Positions 1 to 8,267 of a DNA stretch of 64,000 nt are shown here, in pieces (position 1 is the first letter of the stretch; each line of letters starts with the position of its first letter). Source of the DNA: Gammaproteobacteria bacterium (GTDB lineage Bacteria; Pseudomonadota; Gammaproteobacteria; Burkholderiales; Gallionellaceae); NCBI GenBank assembly GCA_018820925.1, contig JAHJNJ010000002.1:1-64000 (forward strand), in the 5' to 3' direction. A model generated the notes under the pieces. That model was not told the origin of the DNA, ran no database searches, and worked only from the letters and a program-made list of their open reading frames with translations. A program made the position numbers and the translations under genes.

Positions 1-234
1 CCTTCGCGTACGGCAGCTTTGGCGAAGGCAATTTGGTAGCTTGAGCTACTGCAATGTGCCAGTAGGAGATATTCGCGCCTGCCCGTACTATTATGCATAT
101 AGGGAACAATAATAAAGGGGGACTTCAATGAATCAATTGTTTACCGGAAATACGCATTCCACTCTATTTTCAATAGTACAGACCGGTGGGTCTGTCTAAT
201 ACCTGTTTAGGATACGACAATCGCGAGACTGCTC
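1..234. other. Intergenic left edge, no gene seen
   Basis: I see no convincing coding region here. An imperfect inverted pair (ccttcgc near position 1 and gcgaagg near position 22) could be the end of a hairpin from a gene outside the window. The AT-rich stretch around 90-120 could hold promoter elements for the next gene, but no clear -35/-10 pair can be assigned. Confidence 0.4.
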
Positions 235-843
235 ATGAGTGCGGCTAACAGAATCGGGTACTTGTCGTCGATCGGCCTCTTCATCGTGGGGGTAGCGTAC
301 GCAGTAGTCGTGGCGTTTGGCATTTCCCAAGCTGGTCTCGACCAACCGATCGTGGATCCAACCCTTGGCGTGATGGAGGCGCTCACATTGCTGTCAGCTC
401 CTCTCATCGTTGCTGTGATGGCATCGATCAACGACACCGCGAGCCGGGATCGTAAGGTATTTGCTGTCATGGCCCTGGTTTTCGCTGGGATCATGGCTGG
501 CCTTACCAGCGCTGTTCACTTCGTAACGCTGACGGCCGGGCGCCAAACTGATTTCGCCGTTCTGGAGTGGCCATCGACGCTGTACGCCGTTGAGCTTCTC
601 GCATGGGACATCTTCCTTGGGCTGTCCCTCCTCTGCGCCGCTCTTGTGTTCGTCGGTTCCGGGATCCGTGCCGTTACCCGATGGTCTCTCACTGTAGCAG
701 GTGTACTATCGCTGCTAGGCGCCGTTGGCCCCATCGTCGGCGACATGACACTTCAGCGGATTGGCATACTCGGCTACGGGGTCGGACTTCCCATCGCGGC
801 ACTGGTGTTATCTCGCTGCTTTCATCAGAGCGGAGACTCATAG
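235..843 (+). CDS. Unknown polytopic inner-membrane protein
   Basis: This 202-residue protein is mostly hydrophobic, with about six predicted membrane segments (near residues 5-30, 47-65, 78-98, 115-140, 145-168 and 175-195) separated by short charged loops such as NDTASRDRK. I do not recognise the family; the spacing resembles small DUF-type membrane proteins of unknown function. The start ATG at 235 has only a weak purine stretch (gagac) ahead of it. It stands alone, with repeats and a RAYT gene downstream, so context gives no hint of function. Coding status rests on the long open frame and the coherent hydrophobic pattern. Confidence 0.65.
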   Translation: MSAANRIGYLSSIGLFIVGVAYAVVVAFGISQAGLDQPIVDPTLGVMEALTLLSAPLIVAVMASINDTASRDRKVFAVMALVFAGIMAGLTSAVHFVTLTAGRQTDFAVLEWPSTLYAVELLAWDIFLGLSLLCAALVFVGSGIRAVTRWSLTVAGVLSLLGAVGPIVGDMTLQRIGILGYGVGLPIAALVLSRCFHQSGDS

Positions 844-865
844 TGGCACTCAGGATGCAGTCCAC

Positions 866-943
866 GTAGGGCGCAATAACCAACGGGCATTGCGCCGTAT
901 GGATTCACATTCGGTGCAATGCGCCACGCTTATTGCACCCTAC
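866..943. repeat. Intergenic inverted repeat, gtagggcgcaataa type
   Basis: The left arm starts gtagggcgcaataac and the right arm ends gcttattgcaccctac, so the two halves are imperfect reverse complements. Internal arms (cattgcgcc and ggtgcaatgcgcc) also pair. It is a REP/BIME-like extragenic palindrome lying just outside the RAYT unit; no coding potential is evident. Confidence 0.7.
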
Positions 944-954
944 AACAGCGAGCG

Positions 955-1568
955 TAGGATGGGTTGAGTGTAGCGATACCCATCAATCACACCCGCCGCT
1001 CGCCACACTCCCACTCCGCCTCGCCGTTGCCTGCCCAATCATCGGGCAACATTCCCGCCCGCACGAAGCGATGAAACGACGTATGCGGCCAATCCACCAC
1101 ACGCATTACCAGGCCATGTTTGACCGGATTGATATGGATGTAATCAATATGTCGGGCAAAATCGGCTTCGTCGCGAATGAGGTGTTCCCAATATCTTCGC
1201 TGCCATATTCCGCGTTCTCCCTTGAGCTGCCGACTTTCTGAACGAGGTTCGGTGTGCGGCAAGCCGCGCGAGAACACGGTTTTTATCAATCTCCAGCGTA
1301 ATGCGAAATCACTGTCTCCTTCGGGCAAGGTCCAGATGGTGTGCATGTGTTCCGGCAAAATCACAATGGCTTCCACGGCGAATGGAAGTCGGTCGCGGGT
1401 ATATTCAAATGCGTGACGCAGTAATTCGATGTGTTCGGTCAGCAAGGATTGAGAACGGTCGGCGAGATTCACCGTAAAGAAGTAGCTGGCTCCGGCAATG
1501 TTGCTGCGGCGGTAGTTTGTCATACGGACATGATAGCGATGGGTATCGCTACGCTCAACCCATCCTAC
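955..1568. mobile_element. RAYT unit with flanking inverted REP repeats
   Basis: The element consists of a left repeat (955-986, taggatgggttgagtgtagc followed by gatacccatca), a transposase-like gene on the minus strand, and a right repeat (1537-1568) that is the reverse complement with one or two changes. The same repeat recurs as a paired palindrome at 18999-19102 and 29905-29990. This is the classical arrangement of a REP-associated tyrosine transposase next to its cognate REP sequences. Confidence 0.8.
987..1523 (-). CDS. REP-associated tyrosine transposase (RAYT), Y1 transposase fold
   Basis: The 178-residue protein has the hallmarks of the IS200-related RAYT family: an HxH metal-binding motif in PEHMHTIWTLP (about residues 57-67) and the family signature DYIHINPVKHGLV (about residues 127-139) that carries the candidate catalytic tyrosine. 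RAYTs are single-strand DNA nucleases thought to cut and spread REP palindromes; they usually occur once per repeat family. The gene is bracketed by inverted copies of one repeat, which are probably its substrate. The start ATG is directly preceded by the right flank. The length matches complete family members, so the enzyme may be active. Confidence 0.9.
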   Translation of the reverse strand: MTNYRRSNIAGASYFFTVNLADRSQSLLTEHIELLRHAFEYTRDRLPFAVEAIVILPEHMHTIWTLPEGDSDFALRWRLIKTVFSRGLPHTEPRSESRQLKGERGIWQRRYWEHLIRDEADFARHIDYIHINPVKHGLVMRVVDWPHTSFHRFVRAGMLPDDWAGNGEAEWECGERRV

Positions 1569-1671
1569 ATTTTGGGAGTTGTTATGTCTCTTATGGGTCG
1601 ATTGTGTGAGTTCGCCAGTGTCCGGTTTGCGGCAACGAATTCGTAAAGAGCTATGGTCTGAATCGTTTTGA

Positions 1672-3702
1672 CTACTTGCGAGAATGAAATGTCACCGGCA
1701 CTTCAGATGGCGGTGTCGCTTTCAAAATGTGTTTCTTCATTTTTCCCATCACGTGCATTTCGCACTTTTTGCAGTCAAATTCCAATCTGAGTTTTTCGCT
1801 GCCGTTGACCAGCGTCATCGGTTCGGCGCGCACTTGGCCCTGGACGCCGATTACGCCTTTGGCCTGCTTGGGACACAGGCTCAATGAATAGCGGATGCAG
1901 TGGCGCGTGATCATCAGCGGGACTTCACCTGCCTGTTGATGCGCTTCGTAAGCGGCCTCAATCAGTTTCACGCCATGCTTTGCATAGAATCCGCGCGCGG
2001 CTGAGTTGTACACGTTGGCGAGGAAGGAGAGGGTTTCTTCCGGATATTGGGCGGGAGGTTCCACGGAGGCTTTGCGCTCGGGGCGTATGCAGGCTTTCAG
2101 GCGGGCGGATTCCAGCTGTTTCACTGCGTCGCGACGGAGTTTGTTGGCGAGAGAGCTGGGGACGAACCAGGGTTGGGCCCAGTGGATGGTGATGGGGGAT
2201 TGGCTGTCCGGCGCGCCGTTCGTTCCTTCGACGAGCTCAGGACGAACGGAATTATGTGCTGCTGAGCGCATGGATGAATCTCTCGGCTCGAAATCGGTAT
2301 TGCCGAAGCGCGCCAGTTGCTCGCGCACGCCGGCTTCCGCTTCAGCCGGATTCTTTGCGGGCTGCTTGTCGAAGTCGGCGGTGGCGGTGACGGCGATACC
2401 GTCCTCATCCAGCAATGTGAGTGAGAAACCTTTGTTTGTCTCGGCGAAGATTGCATTCACACCAATGCGGCGTTCGGCAGATTTTTTGGTGAGCGCTTGC
2501 TCCCACGCATGGTCGCGGTTGCGGCTGATGGCTGTGCCGGGACGCAAGCCTTGCAGCGTGTGCATGGGCTCGTTCGGAAATACCCTCCACACCTTGCCTT
2601 TGCGCTCGACCACGTTGGCTTGCAGGCCAATCACTTCGCGCTTGTACAAGTAATTTAATCCGTCGCTGTTCGCCAAATCTTCGTTCGCTTCCATCTCGAA
2701 CCATTTGTCGCCGACCTGCGTCACCGTACCAAGTTCCAGACCGACGAAGGTGGGCGTGTCGAACGCGCCGATGTCGGCTTTGCGCCCCCGGGAGAAATAA
2801 TCCGTTGCGCCGCGATGGAAGGTTTTGTCCGGGTTGGGGGTGAACAGCAGTCTGGTCTTGCCGCTGGAGGCCGCGTGCAATTCGGGGCGTTCGTTGAGTA
2901 TCGCGTCAAGCAGCAGGCGATAGTGGCCGGTGATGTTCTTCACATAGGGTGCATCCTTGTAGCGCCCCTCGATCTTGAAGCTGCGTACCCCGGCGTCAAT
3001 CAGCGCGCGCAGGTTGTCGCTCTGGTTGTTGTCCTTCACCGACAGCAGGTGTTTTTCGAAGGCGACGATCTGCCCTTTTGCATCCTGCAGTGTGTAGGGC
3101 AGGCGGCAGGCTTGCGAACAGTCACCGCGATTGGCGCTGCGTCCGGTGTGCGCGTGGCTGATGTTGCACTGACCGGAATAGGCAACGCACAGTGCGCCAT
3201 GGACGAAGTGTTCGATGACGGTATCGGCCGGTACGGTCGCGCGAATTTCCGCGATTTCCTGAATCGTGAGTTCGCGCGCCAGCACGATCTGCGAGAAACC
3301 GACCTCGGCCAGAAAACGCGCTTTCTCCGGCGTGCGAATGTCGCACTGGGTGGAGGCATGCAAGTCGATGGGCGGCAGGTCGAGTTCGAGCAAGCCCATG
3401 TCCTGAATGATCAGCGCATCCACACCCGTGTCGTAACAGTCATGCGCCAGCTTGCGCGCGGTTTCCAGTTCGGCGTCGTGCAGGATGGTGTTGAGCGTGA
3501 CGTAAATGCGCGCGCGGAAGCGGTGCGCATATTTCACCAGGTCGGCGATGTCCTGCAGCGAATTGCCCGCCTTGTCGCGCGCGCCGAAAGCGGGGCCGCC
3601 GATATAGACCGCATCCGCGCCGTGCAGGATGGCATCGCGTCCGATGGCTGCAGTCTTCGCCGGGGCGAGCAGTTCGAGGGCTTGGGAAGGGTATTCAGGC
3701 AT
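1672..3702 (-). CDS. rlhA: U32 family protein, RlhA-type 23S rRNA hydroxylase
   Basis: The 676-residue product matches the long (about 650 residue) branch of the U32 family represented by E. coli RlhA, which makes 5-hydroxycytidine at position 2501 of 23S rRNA, rather than the shorter TrhP tRNA enzyme. The U32 signature EHFVHGALCVAYSGQCNIS lies near residues 164-182, with further cysteines in GDCSQACR (about 193-200) that may help hold an Fe-S cluster. A C-terminal region with CPKQAKG and CKKCEMH follows. Around residues 486-495 the reading frame passes through a dispersed repeat that is translated as RPELVEG, a probable insertion in a loop. It is transcribed alone, 10 bases downstream of the cation exporter gene. 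Confidence 0.85.
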   Translation of the reverse strand: MPEYPSQALELLAPAKTAAIGRDAILHGADAVYIGGPAFGARDKAGNSLQDIADLVKYAHRFRARIYVTLNTILHDAELETARKLAHDCYDTGVDALIIQDMGLLELDLPPIDLHASTQCDIRTPEKARFLAEVGFSQIVLARELTIQEIAEIRATVPADTVIEHFVHGALCVAYSGQCNISHAHTGRSANRGDCSQACRLPYTLQDAKGQIVAFEKHLLSVKDNNQSDNLRALIDAGVRSFKIEGRYKDAPYVKNITGHYRLLLDAILNERPELHAASSGKTRLLFTPNPDKTFHRGATDYFSRGRKADIGAFDTPTFVGLELGTVTQVGDKWFEMEANEDLANSDGLNYLYKREVIGLQANVVERKGKVWRVFPNEPMHTLQGLRPGTAISRNRDHAWEQALTKKSAERRIGVNAIFAETNKGFSLTLLDEDGIAVTATADFDKQPAKNPAEAEAGVREQLARFGNTDFEPRDSSMRSAAHNSVRPELVEGTNGAPDSQSPITIHWAQPWFVPSSLANKLRRDAVKQLESARLKACIRPERKASVEPPAQYPEETLSFLANVYNSAARGFYAKHGVKLIEAAYEAHQQAGEVPLMITRHCIRYSLSLCPKQAKGVIGVQGQVRAEPMTLVNGSEKLRLEFDCKKCEMHVMGKMKKHILKATPPSEVPVTFHSRK
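2218..2247. repeat. PELVEG-type palindromic repeat inside rlhA
   Basis: The 30-base palindrome gttcgttccttcgacgagct plus caggacgaac is read in frame on the minus strand. Relatives with the cctgagcctgtcgaagg core occur at about 19014-19040, 28092-28119 and 42904-42940. It is a short dispersed element that tolerates insertion into coding sequence. Confidence 0.75.
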
Positions 3703-3712
3703 GACGCCCGAA

Positions 3713-4333
3713 TTATACCGGAGGGGGAGCGCGAAGTTCTTTACGGGCTGCGGAGATGATTCGAATGGCGGATCTGAGCAGGAGCATGACCAGACAGAAT
3801 GCCACGAACAAATCCGGCCATCCGGAGCCGGTGGACCAGACGCCGAGCGCTGCGGCCAGTACCGCCAGATTCGACGCGATGTCGTTGCGCGAGCATTCCC
3901 ACACGGAGCTCATGTTGATGTCTTCGTTACGGTGGCGCCAGAGCAGGTAGAGGCAGATGCCGTTTGCCGCCAGCCCCAGCAGGCTGAACGCGCTCATCGC
4001 CTCGAAAATCGGCACCGCCGGATGCAGCAGCTTCCAGGCGATTTGCCCCGCGACCGCCAGGGCGGCGACCAGAATCAGCGTGCCTTTGAACAGCGCCACG
4101 CGCGCCTTGACCCGGCCTCCCCTGGCTACCGCATAGATGCTGAGGGCGTAGGTGAGAGCGTCGCCAAGATTATCCAGGCTGTCGGACATGAGCGAGACCG
4201 AGCCGGCGTACAGCGCGGCGGCAACAATGACAAAGAACATCACGGCGTTGATCGCCAGAACGAGTTTCAGGGTCGTTCTTTGGCGTCCATGCAATGCATT
4301 CAGTTCGCAACCGCCTTCACAGCATCCGCTCAT
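3713..4333 (-). CDS. CDF-type cation efflux protein, short form
   Basis: The 206-residue membrane protein has about six transmembrane segments and resembles the transmembrane domain of cation diffusion facilitators, which export Zn2+, Fe2+, Co2+ or similar ions in exchange for protons. Candidate metal-site residues are in DSLDNLGDAL (TM2, about 50-59) and SRNDIASNL (TM5, about 147-155). It ends shortly after TM6 and lacks the usual cytoplasmic C-terminal dimerisation domain. The N-terminus MSGCCEGGCE is cysteine-rich and could bind metal. It lies next to fur, which suggests a role in iron or other metal homeostasis, but the substrate is not shown by the sequence. Confidence 0.75.
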   Translation of the reverse strand: MSGCCEGGCELNALHGRQRTTLKLVLAINAVMFFVIVAAALYAGSVSLMSDSLDNLGDALTYALSIYAVARGGRVKARVALFKGTLILVAALAVAGQIAWKLLHPAVPIFEAMSAFSLLGLAANGICLYLLWRHRNEDINMSSVWECSRNDIASNLAVLAAALGVWSTGSGWPDLFVAFCLVMLLLRSAIRIISAARKELRAPPPV

Positions 4334-4366
4334 TTACCATCCCTCAACTGAGATCAGGGTTCGTGC

Positions 4367-4798
4367 TCAGCGTTTGCGCGGGCATTTTGGGTTGGCGCAA
4401 TCCGCATAAATGGACAGCGAGTGCTCGTGTATTTCAAAGCCGAGTTCGCTTGCCACTTTTTTCTGGCGCGCTTCGATGGTGGCGTCATAGAACTCCTCTA
4501 CGTGGCCGCATTGCAGGCACACGATGTGGTCGTGGTGCTTGCCCTGGTTGAGTTCGAATACCGCTTTGCCGCCCTCGAAATTGTGACGTACCAGCAGGCC
4601 GGCCTGCTCGAACTGGGTCAGCACGCGGTAGACCGTGGCCAGTCCGACGTCGTCGCCCGTGGAAATCAGCTGCTTGTAAATGTCCTCGGCGCTCATGTGG
4701 CGTTCTTGCCCCGATTCAAACAAGCCCAGGATTTTGAGACGTGGCAGGGTGGACTTAAGTCCGGCATTTTTAAGGTTTTCTGGTTGCGATTTGTCCAT
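4367..4798 (-). CDS. fur: Ferric uptake regulator Fur
   Basis: This 143-residue protein is a standard-length Fur: an N-terminal winged helix (KSTLPRLKILGLFES, then TVYRVLTQFEQAGLL for recognition) and a C-terminal dimerisation domain with the GKHHDHIVCLQCGHVEEF metal segment and a second CxxxxC pair (CANPKC). I chose the ATG at 4798 because the protein then begins MDKSQPENLKNAGL as in other betaproteobacterial Fur proteins; a longer frame upstream has no family likeness. The gene diverges from an iron-uptake operon, and a good Fur box lies between them, so it probably represses that operon and perhaps itself when Fe2+ is plentiful. Confidence 0.93.
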   Translation of the reverse strand: MDKSQPENLKNAGLKSTLPRLKILGLFESGQERHMSAEDIYKQLISTGDDVGLATVYRVLTQFEQAGLLVRHNFEGGKAVFELNQGKHHDHIVCLQCGHVEEFYDATIEARQKKVASELGFEIHEHSLSIYADCANPKCPRKR

Positions 4799-4820
4799 AT
4801 CAGGAGTGTTCCCATTTTTA

Positions 4821-4835
4821 ATTATTGCGAATAAT
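4821..4835. promoter_or_regulatory. AT-rich palindrome upstream of fur
   Basis: The sequence attatt-gcg-aataat is a perfect 6-3-6 palindrome 23 bases upstream of the fur start and 20 bases from the Fur box. It could be a second, degenerate Fur site or a promoter-overlapping operator; the sequence alone does not decide. Confidence 0.35.
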
Positions 4836-4855
4836 GCACGAAAGTGCTTGCCATT

Positions 4856-4874
4856 GCAAATGGGAACCATTATC
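4856..4874. promoter_or_regulatory. Fur box in the fur / iron-permease divergent promoter
   Basis: The 19-mer gcaaatgggaaccattatc agrees at 14 of 19 positions with the classical Fur consensus (GATAATGATAATCATTATC). It sits 29 bases before the cupredoxin start and 58 bases before the fur start, so it could control both directions. Confidence 0.75.
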
Positions 4875-4902
4875 GTTTGCGTACATTCACAAGAGGACCG
4901 CC

Positions 4903-5220
4903 ATGAAATTTATCTGTCTATTCGCACTGCTATTGCCGTTTGCCGCTTGTGCAGACGATGCCGATTACACGCTGGTGCTCAAGGATCACCGCTTTCAACC
5001 GGAAGAGCTGATCGTCCCGGCCGGAAAAAAGATCAAGTTGAAAATCGAGAATCGGGATGAGTTGGCCGAGGAATTCGAAAGTTTTGCGTTGAACCGGGAA
5101 AAGGCGGTCGCCGGTAACGGCAGCGCAACGCTCTATATCGGGCCGCTGGAGCCAGGCCGTTATCCGTTCATTGGCGAGTTTTATGAAGAGACAGCCAAGG
5201 GCGTAATCATTGCGAAATAG
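4903..5220 (+). CDS. Periplasmic cupredoxin-like protein of an FTR1 iron-uptake system
   Basis: The 105-residue protein starts with a signal peptide (MKFICLFALLLPFAACA, cleavage near residue 17-18) followed by a single small beta-sandwich domain of the cupredoxin type found next to FTR1 permeases. The segment AEEFES and the C-terminal GEFYEETAKG are typical of this group, although the position often occupied by histidine in the last motif is tyrosine here and no full type-1 copper site is evident. It probably binds or oxidises iron in the periplasm for the permease encoded 11 bases downstream. The ATG at 4903 has a good ribosome binding site (aagagga). A Fur box precedes it. Confidence 0.82.
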   Translation: MKFICLFALLLPFAACADDADYTLVLKDHRFQPEELIVPAGKKIKLKIENRDELAEEFESFALNREKAVAGNGSATLYIGPLEPGRYPFIGEFYEETAKGVIIAK

Positions 5221-5231
5221 GGTGCGCCACC

Positions 5232-6065
5232 ATGTTTGGCACTGCCGTTATTGTGTTCAGGGAAGTGCTGGAAGCGGCACTTATCATCGGGATTGTCGCC
5301 GCGGCCACGCATGGCATTCCCGGCAGCCGGCGCTGGCTGCTCGCGGGATTGCTGGCGGGGCTGGCCGGTGCGGGTCTGGTTGCCGCTTTTACGGATGCGA
5401 TCGGCGCGCTTGCCGACGGCATCGGACAGGAGTTGTTCAATGCCATCGTGCTCGGTATCGCGGTGATGATGCTGGCCTGGCACAACATCTGGATGTCGTC
5501 CCACGGTGCAGCGCTGGCAGCCGGCGCGCGCGCGATCGGGGGTGACATTCGCGCCGGTCGTCGCGAGTGTTCCGTATTGCTGCTCATCGTCGGCCTGGCC
5601 GTGCTCCGGGAGGGATCGGAAACCGTGTTGTTCCTGTACGGCATTGCCGCTTCCGGGAATGGCCAATCCTCAATGCTGTTCGGCGGACTGCTCGGTATGG
5701 CGCTCGGTATCGCCACCGGGTATCTGATTTATGCCGGATTGCTGCGCGTGCCTTTGCGCTGGTTTTTCACGGCGACCAGTGTCCTGGTGCTCCTGCTGGC
5801 TGCGGGGATGGCTTCGCAATCCGCGCATTTCCTGATCCAGGCCGACTTGCTGCCCAGCCTGGCCGCCCCGTTATGGGACACCTCTGCGGCGCTGCCGGAA
5901 AACGGAATACCCGGAATGCTGCTGCATAGCCTGATCGGATACGACTCCCGCCCGGCAGGCATGCAACTGGTCTTTTACATCATCGCGCTGGTCGCCATCG
6001 GCGCCGGCATGAAATTGGCGACACAAGCGCATAAAGAGAAGCACTCTACTCAAGGAGAGGTTTGA
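5232..6065 (+). CDS. FTR1-family high-affinity iron permease
   Basis: The 277-residue inner-membrane protein has about seven hydrophobic segments and two REXXE motifs that define FTR1/EfeU permeases: REVLE at residues 10-14 and REGSE at residues 126-130. These glutamates bind Fe3+ during transport. It is encoded between the cupredoxin and an outer-membrane protein in a tight operon, downstream of a Fur box, so it is very probably induced on iron limitation. The length is normal for the bacterial family. No Dyp peroxidase (EfeB) or full EfeO is encoded nearby, so this is the minimal cupredoxin-FTR1 type of system. Confidence 0.92.
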   Translation: MFGTAVIVFREVLEAALIIGIVAAATHGIPGSRRWLLAGLLAGLAGAGLVAAFTDAIGALADGIGQELFNAIVLGIAVMMLAWHNIWMSSHGAALAAGARAIGGDIRAGRRECSVLLLIVGLAVLREGSETVLFLYGIAASGNGQSSMLFGGLLGMALGIATGYLIYAGLLRVPLRWFFTATSVLVLLLAAGMASQSAHFLIQADLLPSLAAPLWDTSAALPENGIPGMLLHSLIGYDSRPAGMQLVFYIIALVAIGAGMKLATQAHKEKHSTQGEV

Positions 6066-6809
6066 ATGAGAAGCAACAGCCGCGCATTGTTTTTTTGTCT
6101 GGGTCTGCTTAATACCGGGATTGCATTTGCCGGTCCGGCGGATTACGTCTATACCCCCACCGTGGAATACGGCGAAAAGGAAATCGATTTCAAATACGGA
6201 TCCGCCAGGCAGAAAGACGGCACGCGCAAGCAGGTAGCCAGCGTAGGCTTTGGTTACGCTGCCAGGGAAAACTGGTTTACGGAGATCTATCTGAAGCATG
6301 AGCGCGCCGGAGACCAGACGGCCAACCTGGCCGAATGGGAAAACAAGTTCCAGCTCACGGAAACCGGGAAATATGCGGTGGATATCGGCCTCATCACCGA
6401 ACTGGAAGCGCCGCTAAGCGACAATGTGCCGTGGGAATTCAGATTCGGCCCGTTGTTCCAGACGGAATCCGGCAAGCTGCAGCTGAACGGCAACCTGCTG
6501 TTTGAACGCGCGTTCGGCAAGGCGGATGAGAGCGGTGCGCCTTACACCACCAATTTCCTTTACCAGTGGCAGGCCAAGTACCGCTGGCAACCGGAGTTCG
6601 AATACGGCCTGCAGGGATTGGGCGAATTGGGAAAATGGAACGACTGGAGCAAGCAAGCCGAGCAGATCCACAATGCCGGTCCGGCCGTCTTCGGCAAATT
6701 CGTGCTCGGCAAGCGGCAGGCCATCAGGTACAACGCGGCCTGGTTATTCGGCGCCAGCGAAGCGACTCCCAAACATACTTTCAGGATGCAGGTCGAGTAC
6801 GAATACTGA
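6066..6809 (+). CDS. Outer-membrane beta-barrel-like protein of the iron operon
   Basis: The 247-residue protein has a signal peptide (cleavage after GIAFA, about residue 22) and then alternating amphipathic strands rich in aromatic residues and glycine, ending in VEYEY, all typical of a small outer-membrane beta-barrel. Its start codon follows the permease stop directly (the permease stop ends at 6065), so the two are co-transcribed and probably co-regulated by Fur. A role in moving iron or copper across the outer membrane, or as a sensor of the envelope, is an inference from position only; I do not recognise a characterised homologue. Confidence 0.72.
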   Translation: MRSNSRALFFCLGLLNTGIAFAGPADYVYTPTVEYGEKEIDFKYGSARQKDGTRKQVASVGFGYAARENWFTEIYLKHERAGDQTANLAEWENKFQLTETGKYAVDIGLITELEAPLSDNVPWEFRFGPLFQTESGKLQLNGNLLFERAFGKADESGAPYTTNFLYQWQAKYRWQPEFEYGLQGLGELGKWNDWSKQAEQIHNAGPAVFGKFVLGKRQAIRYNAAWLFGASEATPKHTFRMQVEYEY

Positions 6810-6849
6810 AATAGCCGGAGGGGCGAAACTCCGGATCAGTCTGCCGGAA

Positions 6850-8061
6850 TTACTTCGACCGGAAGATGATCTCTTTCATACGTTCCAGTTTCGGCGCAAC
6901 CACCGGGACGGTAAGCATGGTGCTGGCGACAGCCATCAGCAGCAAGGCGGTGAAGGTCTCGCTGGTGATGATCTGCTTGTCCAGCAGGATGTTGGCGAAA
7001 ATGATCATGATGAGCGCCTTGGTCTGCAGCAGCCAGCCGATGATGGAAGCCTCACCCTGTTTCCATTTGAGTATCTTTCCGGCAATGTGGGTTCCCAATA
7101 CTTTTCCGGTTGTTTCCGCGAACAACAGCACGCCGGCGGCGATGAACACGGCTGTGCCGCCCATCGCCCAATTGGTGCGCAGCCCGGTGCTGAGGAAAAA
7201 CACGGGCATGATCACCAGCAACACATGATGACGCAGCGCATCCATTTGTTTCAGGTTGAACCAGTGGCTGTCGGTGACGGCACCGGCGAGGAACGCGCCG
7301 ACCATGAAGTGCAGGCCAGACCAGTCGGCGCCGAGTCCGCACGAGGCAAGCCAGATCAGGCCGACATACAAGCGGTCGCGTTCCTCCAGCCGTTCCATGA
7401 GCTTGCGAAACAGCCAGGCGATTACAGTGAAGGCGACCAGGAAAGTCACCTGTTTTCCGACGCGCTCCCAATCCATCAGGATCAAGGCAAGCACGCCCCA
7501 GATTGCAACGTCATCCATGCTGGCGTAACGCAGGATGCGCTGGCCGATGGGCTGGCGCAGGATGGTGAGTTTTTCCATGAACAGGATGAGGATGGGCAGC
7601 GCAGTAACGGCACAGGCCATGCCGACACCCAGCACAAACTGCCAGGTCATGGCTTCGGGGCCGATCCAGCCGTCGCACATCAGCATGCCCGCTGCAGCGA
7701 AGCAGCCGAAAAGCAGCGGTGTGCCCAATGCCAGACCGGCGGTGATGCCGCTTTCCTTGCGGTATTTCCATGCCTGGCGCAGATCGAGTTCGATACCGGC
7801 AATCCAGACAAAGAGCATCACTGCCCACCAGGCGATACCGTTCAACAACTGGATGACCTGGGGCGTGAAGACGAAGGTGTAATAGTCCGGAAAAGCCGCA
7901 CCGAGGACGCCGGGGCCGAGCAGGATGCCGGTAATGATCTGCACCACCACCAGCGGTGCATAGTATTCGGTTCGTCCCACGCGCCAGATCAGATAGGGAA
8001 TGGTGAAGATCAGCGTCATTGCGACGAGGAATATCTCGGTGGTGCTCATGGCGGTGTGCAT
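6850..8061 (-). CDS. CPA2-family cation:proton antiporter
   Basis: This 403-residue protein has about twelve membrane segments and looks like the membrane domain of KefB/NapA-type Na+(K+)/H+ antiporters. An acidic pair in YASMDDVAIWG (about residues 175-185) is at the position expected for the ion-binding aspartates of the family. It has no C-terminal TrkA/RCK regulatory domain, unlike KefB/KefC. The start may be at 8061 (MHTAM) or at 8049 (MSTTEIF), since neither has a strong ribosome binding site. It is convergent with the iron operon and stands alone. It would serve pH or sodium homeostasis. Confidence 0.85.
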   Translation of the reverse strand: MHTAMSTTEIFLVAMTLIFTIPYLIWRVGRTEYYAPLVVVQIITGILLGPGVLGAAFPDYYTFVFTPQVIQLLNGIAWWAVMLFVWIAGIELDLRQAWKYRKESGITAGLALGTPLLFGCFAAAGMLMCDGWIGPEAMTWQFVLGVGMACAVTALPILILFMEKLTILRQPIGQRILRYASMDDVAIWGVLALILMDWERVGKQVTFLVAFTVIAWLFRKLMERLEERDRLYVGLIWLASCGLGADWSGLHFMVGAFLAGAVTDSHWFNLKQMDALRHHVLLVIMPVFFLSTGLRTNWAMGGTAVFIAAGVLLFAETTGKVLGTHIAGKILKWKQGEASIIGWLLQTKALIMIIFANILLDKQIITSETFTALLLMAVASTMLTVPVVAPKLERMKEIIFRSK

Positions 8062-8267
8062 GGTGTCGCTATCTTAAAAATCGATCAATCACGGAAGTAT
8101 GCCACAAGCACATGGCCGGAATCCGTACAGGTGTATTGCCCGACTAACCTTGTCCGGCTTGGGCCAAGGGCAGATAATGTCCTCCATCGGGGATAAGGCA
8201 GCCTCCCCGCCTCAAGACGATTCCTCGTCCAAGGCTTGCTGGATTGGAACTATTCCAGGGAGGAATC

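Noticed and set aside
4799-4870. Longer Fur protein starting at 4870
   Set aside because: The extra residues have no Fur likeness and would run through the Fur box; the ATG at 4798 gives a normal 143-residue Fur.
4903-6809. Complete EfeUOB system
   Set aside because: No Dyp-type peroxidase and no full-length EfeO are encoded; only a small cupredoxin accompanies the permease.
6502-8196. Long plus-strand open frame across the CPA2 antiporter gene
   Set aside because: It is antisense to a recognised antiporter and starts inside the outer-membrane protein gene; composition is not protein-like.
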